Both the position numbers and the translations under genes were made by a program. Shown piece after piece: positions 10,407 through 22,408 of a DNA stretch of 64,000 nucleotides (its first letter is position 1; each line of letters opens with the position of its first letter). Below the pieces are notes generated by a model, which saw only the letters and a program-made list of their open reading frames with translations, had not been told where the DNA came from and ran no database searches. Origin of the DNA: Ornithinimicrobium pekingense DSM 21552 (GTDB lineage: Bacteria; Actinomycetota; Actinomycetes; Actinomycetales; Dermatophilaceae); assembly GCF_000421185.1 (NCBI RefSeq), contig NZ_ATWJ01000010.1, positions 186,001-250,000 of the forward strand, in the 5' to 3' direction.

Positions 10407-11162
10407 TCAGAACCCGGTGGCGTGGTAGCCGCCGTCGACGTGCACGATCTCCCCGGTCGTGGCCGGGAACCAGTCCGACAGCAGCGCGACGCAGGCCTGG
10501 GCGGCGGGCACCGGGTCCTTGACGTCCCACCCCAGCGGCGCGTGCTCACCCCACCGGGCGAACTGCTCGAACTCCGGGATCGACTTGGCGGCGGTCGTGG
10601 CGATGGGGCCGGCGGAGACGAGGTTGGCGCGGATCCCCCTGGGCCCCAGGTCGCGGGCGAGGTAACGGTTGGTCGCCTCGAAGGCGGCCTTGGCCACCCC
10701 CATCCAGTCGTACATCGGCCAGGCGTACTGGGCGTCGAAGGTGAGCCCGACGACGCTGCCGCCCTCGCTCATGCGGGGCAGGCACGCGGCGGCGAGCGCC
10801 TTGAGCGAGTAGGCGCTGACGTGGACGGCCGTGGAGACGTCCTCCCACGGGGCCTCCATGAAGTTGAAGGCGCCCCGCGGTGCGAAGCCGATGGAGTGCA
10901 GGACCCCGTCGAGGTGGTCGGTGTGCTCACCGACGCGGTCGGCGAGGGTCGCGAGGTGCTCGGTGTCGGTGACGTCCAGCTCGATGACCGGCGCCGGCTT
11001 CGGCAGCCGCCTGGCGATGGTCTGGGTGATCCGGAAGGTCCGCCCGAAGGAGGTCAGCACCACCTCGGCGCCCTGCTCCTGCGCGAGCCGGGCGACGTGG
11101 AACGCGATGGAGCTGTCCATGAGGACACCGGTGATGAGCAGCTTCTTGCCGTCCATGAGCAT
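10407..11162 (-). CDS. fabI: Enoyl-[acyl-carrier-protein] reductase (NADH), FabI/InhA type
   Basis: A 251-residue FAS-II reductase. The cofactor loop is ITGVLMDSSIAFHVARL. The active site YDWMGVAKAAFEATNRYLA has Tyr151 and Lys158 in the Tyr-x6-Lys spacing of InhA (Y158/K165 there). FDAQYAWPMYDWM closely resembles InhA. It follows fabG by 53 bp, the same fabG-inhA order as in mycobacteria. The ATG at 11162 has TAGAGT 6 nt upstream, so it can also be transcribed on its own as a leaderless mRNA. MDGKK at 11156 is an alternative start. Cytoplasmic; the family includes the isoniazid and triclosan target. Confidence 0.95.
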   Translation of the reverse strand: MLMDGKKLLITGVLMDSSIAFHVARLAQEQGAEVVLTSFGRTFRITQTIARRLPKPAPVIELDVTDTEHLATLADRVGEHTDHLDGVLHSIGFAPRGAFNFMEAPWEDVSTAVHVSAYSLKALAAACLPRMSEGGSVVGLTFDAQYAWPMYDWMGVAKAAFEATNRYLARDLGPRGIRANLVSAGPIATTAAKSIPEFEQFARWGEHAPLGWDVKDPVPAAQACVALLSDWFPATTGEIVHVDGGYHATGF

Positions 11163-11168
11163 GGGCAG

Positions 11169-11174
11169 ACTCTA
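11169..11174 (-). promoter_or_regulatory. -10 element of internal fabI promoter
   Basis: TAGAGT on the minus strand ends 6 nt before the fabI ATG, inside the 53-bp fabG-fabI gap. No recognisable -35. It suggests leaderless fabI mRNA in addition to read-through from fabG. Confidence 0.45.
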
Positions 11175-11215
11175 GTCGTTGCCCCCGGCGGTTCCCGGCA
11201 GCGGCGTGGCCGGGG

Positions 11216-12445
<1,230 letters not shown>

Positions 12446-12449
<4 letters not shown>

Positions 12450-12682
12450 TCGGCGCCCACGCGCGCCGCGCGGCCGACGGGCTGGTCTGCAGCGCCAAGG
12501 CGTGCCGCAGCGCCGCCACGGACGCGGTCGTGTGGCGCAACCCCTCGCTGCACACGGCGGACCGGCGCAAGGTGTGGCTGGCGTGCGAGGAGCACCGCGA
12601 CCACCTGCGCAGCTTCGTCCAGGTCAGGGGCTTCCTCATCGAGGTGGTCCCGGTGGAGGCGCTGACGGAGGCTGACGGCTGA
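12446..12682 (+). CDS. Small Cys/His protein (often annotated 'acetone carboxylase')
   Basis: A 78-residue conserved actinobacterial protein. Cysteines in VCSAKACRSA and the later LACEEHRDHL form a likely zinc-ribbon-like set (C-x4-C ... C-x2-H). The central VWRNPSLHTADRRKVW is typical of the family. The public label 'acetone carboxylase' is not supported by anything visible; the true role is unknown. The GTG start at 12446 overlaps the DUF3099 stop (GTGA), and SURF1 starts one base after its stop, so the three are translationally coupled. Confidence 0.8.
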
Positions 12683-12683
12683 C

Positions 12684-13466
12684 GTGCTCCGGGTCCTGAG
12701 GCGTCCCCGGTGGATCGCCTATCTCCTGCTGGCCGTGCTCTTCGGCGTGCTCGCCAGCGGCCTCGGCCTGTGGCAGTGGGGTCGCTACGAGGACAAGGCG
12801 GACCGGCGCGACCTCGTCGAGGCCAACTACGGCGCACCCCCGGTGGCCCTCGAGGAGGTCCTGCCCGGGCCCGGCAGCGACCTCCCGCCGGGGGACGAGT
12901 GGCGGCGCGTGCGCGCGACCGGCACCTACGACGCCGACGCCGAGCACCTGGTGCGCAACCGGCCCCAGCAGGGCGTCTTCGGGTATGAGGTGCTCGTGCC
13001 CCTCGTGCTCGCAGACGGCACGGCCGTCGCGGTCGACCGCGGCTGGGTGCGTTCGGGGCAGACGGCGGCCACCCGCCCGGAGGTGCCACCGCCCCCGGCC
13101 GGCGAGGTGACCGTCACCGGCTGGCTGCGTCCCTCCGAGCCGGACCTCGGTCGCGACCTGCCCGCCGGTCAGCTGGCCTCCATCGACCTGAGCGGGCTGG
13201 AGGAGGCCACCGGCCTGGACCTCGTGCAGGCCTACCTCATCCTGGAGTCGGAGGACCCGCCCGCCGAGCGCCCGGCCGCGCTCGCCGCCCCCGACACCCG
13301 CCTGGGGTCGCACTTCGCCTACGCCCTGCAGTGGTGGATCACCGTGCCGGTCGGGGTCGTCCTCGTCCTGGTCATGGCCCGCCAGCAGGCGCGCGACGAG
13401 ACCGGTGAGCCCGCCCGGCAGACCCGGCCCCGCAAGGTGCGCATCTGGGACGAGGAGGACGTGTAG
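12684..13466 (+). CDS. SURF1-family cytochrome oxidase assembly protein
   Basis: A 260-residue membrane protein. Two transmembrane segments, at about 11-31 and ~212-232, flank an extracytoplasmic domain, the standard SURF1 topology. GLGLWQWGRYEDK at the first helix, FGYEVLVPL and VAVDRGWVR are SURF1 signatures; FAYALQWWITVP precedes the last helix. SURF1 assists haem a insertion into aa3 oxidase, and ctaA/ctaB in this window make that haem. A cytoplasmic tail rich in Arg and acidic residues ends the protein. GTG start at 12684, immediately after the preceding stop. Confidence 0.88.
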   Translation: MLRVLRRPRWIAYLLLAVLFGVLASGLGLWQWGRYEDKADRRDLVEANYGAPPVALEEVLPGPGSDLPPGDEWRRVRATGTYDADAEHLVRNRPQQGVFGYEVLVPLVLADGTAVAVDRGWVRSGQTAATRPEVPPPPAGEVTVTGWLRPSEPDLGRDLPAGQLASIDLSGLEEATGLDLVQAYLILESEDPPAERPAALAAPDTRLGSHFAYALQWWITVPVGVVLVLVMARQQARDETGEPARQTRPRKVRIWDEEDV

Positions 13467-13537
13467 CCTAGCGACGTCCCCGGGGCCGCACGTCCGCCGG
13501 CGGACCCACCGGGCACGGGGCGCGCGAGCCGTGCTGG

Positions 13538-13543
13538 CACGAT
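13538..13543 (+). promoter_or_regulatory. -10-like element of the SDR gene
   Basis: CACGAT ends 6 nt before the ATG at 13550, the same spacing as the other leaderless candidates, but it departs from TAnnnT at the first base. The palindrome GTCCGCCGGCGGAC (13492-13505) lies just upstream and could end SURF1 transcription or bind a regulator. Confidence 0.3.
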
Positions 13544-13549
13544 GGGCGC

Positions 13550-14317
13550 ATGGATCTCGGACTCGCCGGCCGCGTCTACGTCCTGACCGGAGCCTCGCGC
13601 GGGCTCGGGCGGGCCACCGCCGAGCAGCTTGTGCGCGACGGGGCCGACGTGGTCGTCTCCTCGCGCTCGGCCGAGGCCGTCGAGCGGGCCGCGCGCGAGC
13701 TGTGCGAGGTCGGGCCCGGCACCGCGGTCGGCGTGGCCGCGGACCTGGCCGACGAGGACAGCGCCGAGGTGCTGCTCGCTGCCGCCGACGACCACTACGG
13801 GCGGCTGGACGGCGTGGTCGTCAGCGTGGGCGGACCGCCTGGCGCGACCGCCTCTGCGGCCACCGACGAGCAGTGGCGCACCGCCTTCGACAGCGTCTTC
13901 CTCGGTGCCGTGCGGCTGGCCCGCACGGCGCTGGAGCACGCCCGCGCACCTCTCGCCGTGACGCTCGTGCTGTCGACGTCGGTGCGGGCCCCGCTGGCCG
14001 GGCTGGCGATCTCCAACGGGCTGCGGCCCGGCCTGGCCATGGTCGCCAAGACCCTGGCCGACGAGCACGGACCGCGCGGCCACCGCGTCAACGTCCTCCT
14101 GCCGGGGCGGTTCGAGACCGACCGGGTCACAGAGCTCGAGGCCGGCGCGGACGACCCCGGGGCCCTGCGGGAGCGGATGGCCGGTGCCGTCCCGCTGCGC
14201 CGCTACGGCCAGCCCGAGGAGTTCGGCGCCGTGGCCGCGTTCGTGACCTCGCCGATGGCCTCCTACATGACGGGGTCAGTGGTCACCGTCGACGGCGGGT
14301 CCACCCGCGCCCTCTGA
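13550..14317 (+). CDS. Atypical short-chain dehydrogenase/reductase without Tyr-Lys active site
   Basis: A 255-residue SDR fold. The cofactor motif TGASRGLG is at 13-20 and the C-terminal motif [10 protein letters not shown] is normal. The active site is not: the usual Tyr-x3-Lys position reads Ser155-NGL-Arg159, and the NAG motif is replaced by SVGG (92-95). Such a divergent SDR subgroup exists in other bacteria; its chemistry is not known to me. The ATG is the only good start. Its last 42 nt overlap the 3' end of the NhaA-DsbA gene on the other strand. Confidence 0.85.
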   Translation: MDLGLAGRVYVLTGASRGLGRATAEQLVRDGADVVVSSRSAEAVERAARELCEVGPGTAVGVAADLADEDSAEVLLAAADDHYGRLDGVVVSVGGPPGATASAATDEQWRTAFDSVFLGAVRLARTALEHARAPLAVTLVLSTSVRAPLAGLAISNGLRPGLAMVAKTLADEHGPRGHRVNVLLPGRFETDRVTELEAGADDPGALRERMAGAVPLRRYGQPEEFGAVAAFVTSPMASYMTGSVVTVDGGSTRAL

Positions 14318-16205
14318 GGCCGGCCTTTCCGCCGGCCCCTGCCGCAGCGCCTCCAGCGCGTGGGCCAGGGTCACCGCGTCCCAGGGACCGACGTGCCGCG
14401 TGCCCCCGACGAAGAACGTCGGCGTGCCGCGGGCACCGCTGGCCTCGGCGCTGGCGACGTCGTCACGGACGCGGGCGGCGACCCCGGGGCTGTCCAGGTC
14501 ACGCACGAACCGGTCGACGTCCAGGCCCAGGTCCCGGGCGTAGCCGAACAGGTCGTCGGGGTCGAGGGCGTCCTGGTGGCTGAACAGCAGGTCGTGCATC
14601 GGCCAGAAGCGCCCCTGCAGGTCGGCGGCGACTGCGGCCCGGGCGGCCAGGTCGGCGCGCGGGTGCACGTCGTGCAGCGGCAGGTGCCGGAAGACGTAGC
14701 GCAGCTCGGTGCCAAACCGGCGGCGCAGCTCCTCGGCCACCCCGGTGGCGCGGGCACAGAAGGGACACTCGTAGTCGCCGTACTCGACAAGGGTCAGCGG
14801 CGCGTCCACAGGCCCGCGCAGGTGGTCGACCTGCTCGTCCACGGGCCGGGCCAGGCGGCGCGGCAGGTCCGCGTCCCCCTCACCGCGCCAGACCGCCGCG
14901 AGCCGGAAGGTCACCCACGCCAGCGCGGTGGACAGGACGGCGGAGAGCAGCACGCCCACGGTCGCCTGGTCGCGCAGCGACGGGTCCTCGAACGCCAGCC
15001 CCACGACGAGCAGGGAGACGGTGAAACCGATGCCCGACAGCGCCGCCCCCCCCGAGCACGTGACCCGGCCCGACCCCGACCGGCAGCTGCCCGACGCCGG
15101 CCCGCACACCCAGCAGGGCAGTGACCCCGATGCCGACGAACTTGCCCAGGACGAGACCGACCACGACCGCCCACGTCAGGCGGGAGCTGAGGGCCTGCGC
15201 CAGGACGCCGTCACGCAGGTCCACGCCCGCGTTGGCCAGCGCGAAGACCGGCACGACGACGAAGCTCGACCACGGGTGCAGAGCCGCCTGCAGCCGCTCG
15301 TTGACCGAGATCGACCGCTCCAGCTCGGCGCGCGCCGAGCGCCCCACCTGCACCACCGGCGACTGGACGAAGGCGCGGACGCGCTCGGCGACCCCCTGGA
15401 CCACCTCTCGTCGAGGGAGGCTGGCCCCGACGAGGAGCCCGCCGACCATGCCGGCGATGGAGGCGTGCAGCCCGGCCTCGAGGGTGGCGACCCACAGGGC
15501 GACCCCGACCACGGCGTAGGGCGCGGTGCGCCACACCCCCAGCCGGCTGAGCGCCGCCAGGGCCGCGCCGAGCACCGCCATCAGCACGAGGGCCACCGGG
15601 TCGAGGGCGCCGGAGAAGGCCACGCCGATGTAGGTCACCGCCACCACGTCGTCGATGACCATGAGCGTCAGCAGGAAGACGCGCAGCTGGGTGGAGACCC
15701 GGGGCCCGACCACCGCGAGCGCACCGAGCAGGAAGGCCGTGTCGGTGCCGATGACGGCCGCCCAGGCACGCGTGGCCTCCCCGCCCGGGGCGAGAAGGAG
15801 GTAGAGCAGGGCGGGCAGCACCATGCCGCCGACGCCGGCAAGCAGGGGTATGGCGACGCGCCGCCGGTCCGTCAGCTCGCCGATGGCCAGCTCACGCCGG
15901 ACCTCCAGCCCGACGACGAAGAAGAACACGGCCATCAGACCGTCGTTGACCCAGTGGGCCAGGTCCATGGACAGCTCGTACCCGCCGAGCCGCACCCCGG
16001 CCTCGGTGCGCCACAGCGCCTCGTAGGCCGCCGACCACGGGGAGTTGGCCCAGGCCAGGGCGAGCACCGTCGCCACGAGCAGCAGGCTCGCGCCGCCGGC
16101 CTCGGTGGCCAGGAAGGAGCGCAGCGGTGCGGACAGCTGGCCGACCAGCGCCCGGCGCGGGCGGCTCTGCCCGGCGGGGCGCCGGCTGTCGGGGACCCGC
16201 GTCAT
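14276..16205 (-). pseudogene. nhaA: Na+/H+ antiporter NhaA fused to DsbA-like thioredoxin domain, frameshifted
   Basis: The NhaA part starts at ATG 16205 (GGAGG 8 nt upstream) and reads through conserved segments [20 protein letters not shown] and [11 protein letters not shown] to [10 protein letters not shown]. There the frame is lost in a run of eight C (15046-15053, plus strand). The other frame resumes exactly with [21 protein letters not shown], the next conserved NhaA helix, then a DsbA-like domain with active-site CPFC and cis-Pro loop GTPTFFVGG, ending at 14276. Removing one base restores a single 642-residue frame. NhaA-DsbA fusions are known in actinobacteria. It may be a true mutation, phase variation or a homopolymer sequencing error. 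Predicted role: sodium and pH homeostasis, with an attached redox domain. Confidence 0.88.
14318..14337 (+). terminator. Hairpin just after the SDR stop
   Basis: GGCCGGC (14318-14324), loop CTTTCC, GCCGGCC (14331-14337): a perfect 7-bp stem immediately after the SDR stop. No U tract, as is usual in high-GC actinobacteria. It lies inside the antisense NhaA-DsbA coding sequence. Confidence 0.35.
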
Positions 16206-16298
16206 GTCGGCCACCTCCACGTCCGGGGACACCGCCGTGGCGGCTGGTGGACAGGGTAGTGCCGCGTGCCCGGCCCGTGCCGGGACAGGCCGGGTCGC

Positions 16299-18167
16299 TC
16301 AGTCGCGGAACTGGGTGTCGTGCAGGGCGCGGTAGAGACCGCCTGCCGCGAGCAGCTCAGCATGGGTGCCGCGCTGCACCACCTCGCCGCGGTCCAGGAC
16401 GAGGATGAGGTCGGCGTCACGCACCGTGGAGAGCCGGTGCGCGATGACGAACGACGTGCGCCCGCTGAGCGCCTCGTCCAGCGCCCGCTGCACCGCGGCC
16501 TCCGACTCGCTGTCCAGGTGGGCGGTCGCCTCGTCCAGGACGACGACCGCCGGTGACTTCAGCAGCAGCCGGGCGATCGCCAGCCGCTGCTTCTCCCCGC
16601 CGGACAGGCGGTGCCCGCGGTCGCCCACGACCGTGTCCAACCCGTCGGGCAGGCGCGCCACCAGGCCGTCGATCCGCGCTGCCCGCAGCGCCTCCCAGAT
16701 CTCGGCGTCGCTCACGTCGGGCCGGGCGTAGCGCAGGTTGGTGCGCACGGTGTCGTTGAACATGTGCGCCTCCTGGGTCACCACCCCGACGGTGCGGCGC
16801 AGGGAGTCCATCGACGCCCGGCGCAGGTCGACCCCGCCGATAAAGACGCTGCCCCCGGTGGGGTCGTAGAGCCGGGCGACCAGCGCGGTCAGGGTGGTCT
16901 TGCCCGCCCCCGAGGGGCCGACGAGGGCCACCATCGCACCGGCCGGGACGTCCACGTCGATGTCGCGCAGCACGGCGTGGCCGTCCAGCGTCTCGGTCTC
17001 GGGACGCTGCTCGAGGGAGGCGATCGAGACCTGCTCGGCCGCGGGGTAGGCGAAGGACACGCCTTCCAGCCGCACCCCGACCGGGCCGTCCGGGATCTCC
17101 TCGGGCTCGTCCGCCTCGCGCACGAGCGGCTGCAGGTCGAGCACCTCGAAGATCCGCTCGAAGGAGACCAGGGCCGTCATGATGTCGACCCGGACGTTGG
17201 ACAGCGCGGTCAGCGGTGCGTAGAGCCGGGAGAGCAGGGCCGCCATCGCCACCAGCGTGCCGGTGGTCAGCTCGCCCGCCACGGCCATGAGCCCACCCAT
17301 CCCGTAGACCAGCGCGGTGGCCAGCGAGGCCACCAGCCCGAGCCCGGCCATGAAGACGACGCGGTTGACCGCGATGGACACGCCGGCGTCGCGCACGCCC
17401 GCCGCGCGCACGGCATACTCCTGGTCCTCCTCCGCCGGGCGGCCGAAGAGGCGCACGAGCAGCGCGCCCGCCACGTTGAAGCGCTCGGTCATCCGCGTGT
17501 GCATGTCGGCGTTGAGGGTCATCTGCCGCCGGGTCAGCTGCGAGAGCCGCGCACCCATGAGGCGGGCAGGGACGAGGAAGACCGGGAGCAGCAGCAGCGC
17601 CAGCAGTGTGATCTGCCAGCTCATGGTGAGCAGCGCCGCCAGGATGAGCAGCATCTGCACGAGGTTGCTCACCAGGCCGGACAGGATCGAGGTGAAGGCG
17701 CTCTGGGCGCCGATGACGTCACTGTTGAGGCGGCTGACCAGGGCCCCGGTCTGCGCGCGGGTGAAGAAGGCGATGGGCTGGCGCAGGACGTGCGTGAAGA
17801 CCTCGGTGCGCAGGTCGAGGATCAGCCCCTCCCCGATCCGTGACCCGAGCCAGCGGGTCACCACGGTCACGACCGACTCCAGGACCGCGATCGCGGCCAC
17901 GAGCAGGCCCAGCCGGACCACGACGTCGCGCGCCCCCTGGTCCACGCCGTCGTCGATGATGCGCTGCAGCAGCAGCGGAACCGCGGTCACCAGGGCACCG
18001 GCGATGATCGTCAGGACCAGGTATGCGGTGATCTCGCGCCCGAACGGGCGTCCGTAGCGGGCCACCCGGCGCGCGGTCCCCGAGCGCAGGTGGTGGTCGC
18101 GGACCGACGGGTCCTTGGTGAAGCTGCGGATCGACGCACCGCCGCGCATGCCGACATGCATCGTCAT
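16299..18167 (-). CDS. ABC exporter half-transporter (fused permease and ATPase)
   Basis: A 622-residue homodimer-type exporter. Residues ~40-350 hold six membrane helices (ABC transporter type-1 domain); the ATPase domain has Walker A GPSGAGKTT, signature LSGGEKQRLAIARLLL, Walker B VVVLDEATAHLD and H-loop FVIAHRLSTV. About 20 extra residues (AAEQVSIASLEQRPETETLDG) sit between the first strand and Walker A. ATG 18167 follows GGAGGAGCCCACG. It is 13 bp behind the ABC-F gene, so they form an operon. Lipid or drug export is typical; the substrate is unknown. Confidence 0.92.
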   Translation of the reverse strand: MTMHVGMRGGASIRSFTKDPSVRDHHLRSGTARRVARYGRPFGREITAYLVLTIIAGALVTAVPLLLQRIIDDGVDQGARDVVVRLGLLVAAIAVLESVVTVVTRWLGSRIGEGLILDLRTEVFTHVLRQPIAFFTRAQTGALVSRLNSDVIGAQSAFTSILSGLVSNLVQMLLILAALLTMSWQITLLALLLLPVFLVPARLMGARLSQLTRRQMTLNADMHTRMTERFNVAGALLVRLFGRPAEEDQEYAVRAAGVRDAGVSIAVNRVVFMAGLGLVASLATALVYGMGGLMAVAGELTTGTLVAMAALLSRLYAPLTALSNVRVDIMTALVSFERIFEVLDLQPLVREADEPEEIPDGPVGVRLEGVSFAYPAAEQVSIASLEQRPETETLDGHAVLRDIDVDVPAGAMVALVGPSGAGKTTLTALVARLYDPTGGSVFIGGVDLRRASMDSLRRTVGVVTQEAHMFNDTVRTNLRYARPDVSDAEIWEALRAARIDGLVARLPDGLDTVVGDRGHRLSGGEKQRLAIARLLLKSPAVVVLDEATAHLDSESEAAVQRALDEALSGRTSFVIAHRLSTVRDADLILVLDRGEVVQRGTHAELLAAGGLYRALHDTQFRD

Positions 18168-18180
18168 CGTGGGCTCCTCC

Positions 18181-19779
<1,599 letters not shown>

Positions 19780-19883
19780 GGCGGGCTCCTCCCGGTCGGC
19801 GCGCAGCACCGCACGACGGGCCTGCGGTGGTGGGGTGGGGTGGACCCGCGCGGCGACGCGGTGCGGGCGGCAGGTCCGCTGGA

Positions 19884-19890
19884 TAGTCTA
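19884..19890. promoter_or_regulatory. Back-to-back -10 candidates between ABC-F and metallopeptidase genes
   Basis: TAGTCTA reads as TAGTCT on the plus strand (19884-19889) and TAGACT on the minus strand (19890-19885). It is the only A/T-rich spot in the 167-bp divergent gap. Leaders of roughly 55 nt (plus) and 100 nt (minus) would result. No firm -35. Confidence 0.3.
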
Positions 19891-19946
19891 CGCGCTAGGC
19901 GTCCGGTCGACCGACGGGCGCAGGACCGGCGCACCACGGAGGCAGC

Positions 19947-20825
<879 letters not shown>

Positions 20826-20910
20826 GCGTCCCGCGAGCTCGGGTGTGAGGCACGTCATACCCAACACAGGGAATGGCTTGGCATAACGCGAGGTTGCTGC
20901 CTGCGGTGCC

Positions 20911-20945
20911 GCGGTCGACCGCGGCCCGGGCCGGCCACCGGCCCG
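20911..20945 (+). other. Structured leader upstream of the symporter gene
   Basis: A 12-bp palindrome GCGGTCGACCGC (20911-20922) is followed by a hairpin CGGGCCGG-CCA-CCGGCCCG (20927-20945), ending about 26 nt before the ribosome site GAAAGG. It could be an operator plus leader structure, or a terminator of the upstream peptidase gene. Confidence 0.35.
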
Positions 20946-20980
20946 CGACCGTCCCGTCCTTCCTCGCGAAAGGCTGCCTC

Positions 20981-22327
20981 GTGCTGTCTCGTCTTCCCCG
21001 GGTGTCGTTCGGCACCCAGGTCCTCGTCGGCCTGGTGCTCGGCGTCGTGCTCGGCCTCGTGGCCCGCTCCATGGGCGCCACCGGCGACAACCCCAACTGG
21101 CTCTCGGAGACGCTGAGCATTATCGGTTCCTCCTTCGTGACACTGCTGCGCGCGATCGTGCCGCCGCTGGTGTTCCTGGCGATCGTCTCCTCCATCGCGA
21201 ACCTGCGTGAGGTCACCGGCGCGGCCCGCCTGGCCTGGAACACCCTGCTCTGGTTCGCCATCACGGCGCTGGTCTCCGTCGGCATCGGCATGGTCGTCGG
21301 CTGGGTCGTCGACCCCGCCCGCGGCGCCGGTGTCACCGCCGCCGACGCGGCCGCGCCCGGGAGCACCGGGTCCTGGCTCGACTTCCTCACCGGGCTGATC
21401 CCGGCGAACGTGCTCGGGCTGAGCGCCCGCGGCGGCGACGAGGGCGCGGTCTCGCTGTCCTTCAACGTCCTGCAGATCCTCGTCGTGGCGATCGCCGTCG
21501 GCATCGCCGTGCTCAAGGTCGGCAAGGAGGCCGAGCCCTTCCTGACCTTCACCCGCTCGGCCCTCACCGTGGTGCAGAAGGTCCTGTGGTGGGTCATCCT
21601 GCTCGCCCCGCTGGCGACCGTCGGCCTGCTCGGCAACGCCGTCGTCTCCTACGGCTGGAACACCATCGGCTCCCTCGGCCGCTTCACCGTCGCGGTCTAC
21701 GTCGGCCTGGCACTCGTCCTGGCCGTGCTCTACCCGGTGCTGCTGGGCGTCCACGGCCTGTCGGTCAAGCAGTTCTTCACCGGGGCCTGGCCGGCGATCC
21801 AGCTCGCGTTCGTCTCGCGCTCCTCGATCGGCACCCTGCCGGTCACCCAGGCGGTCACCGAGCGCAACCTCGGCGTGCCGCGGGCCTACTCCTCCTTCGC
21901 CGTGCCGCTGGGCGCGACCACCAAGATGGACGGCTGCGCCGCGATCTACCCGGCGATCGCCGCGATCTTCGTCGCGCAGTTCTTCGGCGTCAGCCTCGGC
22001 GTCACCGACTACCTGCTCATCGCCTTCGTGTCGGTGATCGGCTCGGCGGCGACCGCGGGGGTGACCGGCGCCACGGTCATGCTCACGCTGACCCTGTCCA
22101 CGCTGGGCCTGCCGCTCGAGGGCGTCGGCCTGCTGCTGGCCGTGGACCCGATCCTCGACATGGGCCGCACCGCCACCAACGTGGCCGGCCAGGCGCTCGT
22201 GCCGACGATCGTCGCCAAGCGTCAGGGCATCCTCGACGAGGACGCCTACAACGCCTCCCGCCGCGGCGAGCCGTGGCGCGAGACGGGTGCGGACGAGGCG
22301 CGCGAGGTCGTCCCGGCCACCGCCTGA
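20981..22327 (+). CDS. Dicarboxylate/amino acid:cation symporter (DAACS family)
   Basis: A 448-residue GltP/DctA-type secondary carrier that imports glutamate, aspartate or C4-dicarboxylates with Na+ or H+. The re-entrant loop HP1 motif SRSSIGTLPVTQ, the TM7 motif PLGATTKMDGCAAIYPAIAA and the HP2/TM8 region ending in DPILDMGRTATNVAGQALV are all present. GTG 20981 is chosen with GAAAGG seven bases upstream; an ATG at 20873 would add 36 charged, non-conserved residues. The gene ends in a strong hairpin shared with the convergent acVLRF1 gene. Confidence 0.9.
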   Translation: MLSRLPRVSFGTQVLVGLVLGVVLGLVARSMGATGDNPNWLSETLSIIGSSFVTLLRAIVPPLVFLAIVSSIANLREVTGAARLAWNTLLWFAITALVSVGIGMVVGWVVDPARGAGVTAADAAAPGSTGSWLDFLTGLIPANVLGLSARGGDEGAVSLSFNVLQILVVAIAVGIAVLKVGKEAEPFLTFTRSALTVVQKVLWWVILLAPLATVGLLGNAVVSYGWNTIGSLGRFTVAVYVGLALVLAVLYPVLLGVHGLSVKQFFTGAWPAIQLAFVSRSSIGTLPVTQAVTERNLGVPRAYSSFAVPLGATTKMDGCAAIYPAIAAIFVAQFFGVSLGVTDYLLIAFVSVIGSAATAGVTGATVMLTLTLSTLGLPLEGVGLLLAVDPILDMGRTATNVAGQALVPTIVAKRQGILDEDAYNASRRGEPWRETGADEAREVVPATA

Positions 22328-22360
22328 GCAGCCGCACCGCGCGTCCGGCCCGGGCGCGCA

Positions 22361-22402
22361 CGCACGAGGGCCGCCGGCACCGGGCCGGCGGCCCTCGGTG
22401 CG
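22361..22402. terminator. Bidirectional hairpin terminator
   Basis: GAGGGCCGCCGG (22366-22377) and CCGGCGGCCCTC (22385-22396) form a perfect 12-bp stem with a 7-nt loop, extended by CGCAC/GTGCG past a one-base bulge. It lies between two convergent stops (22327 and 22409). No U run. Confidence 0.65.
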
Positions 22403-22408
22403 TCCTGG

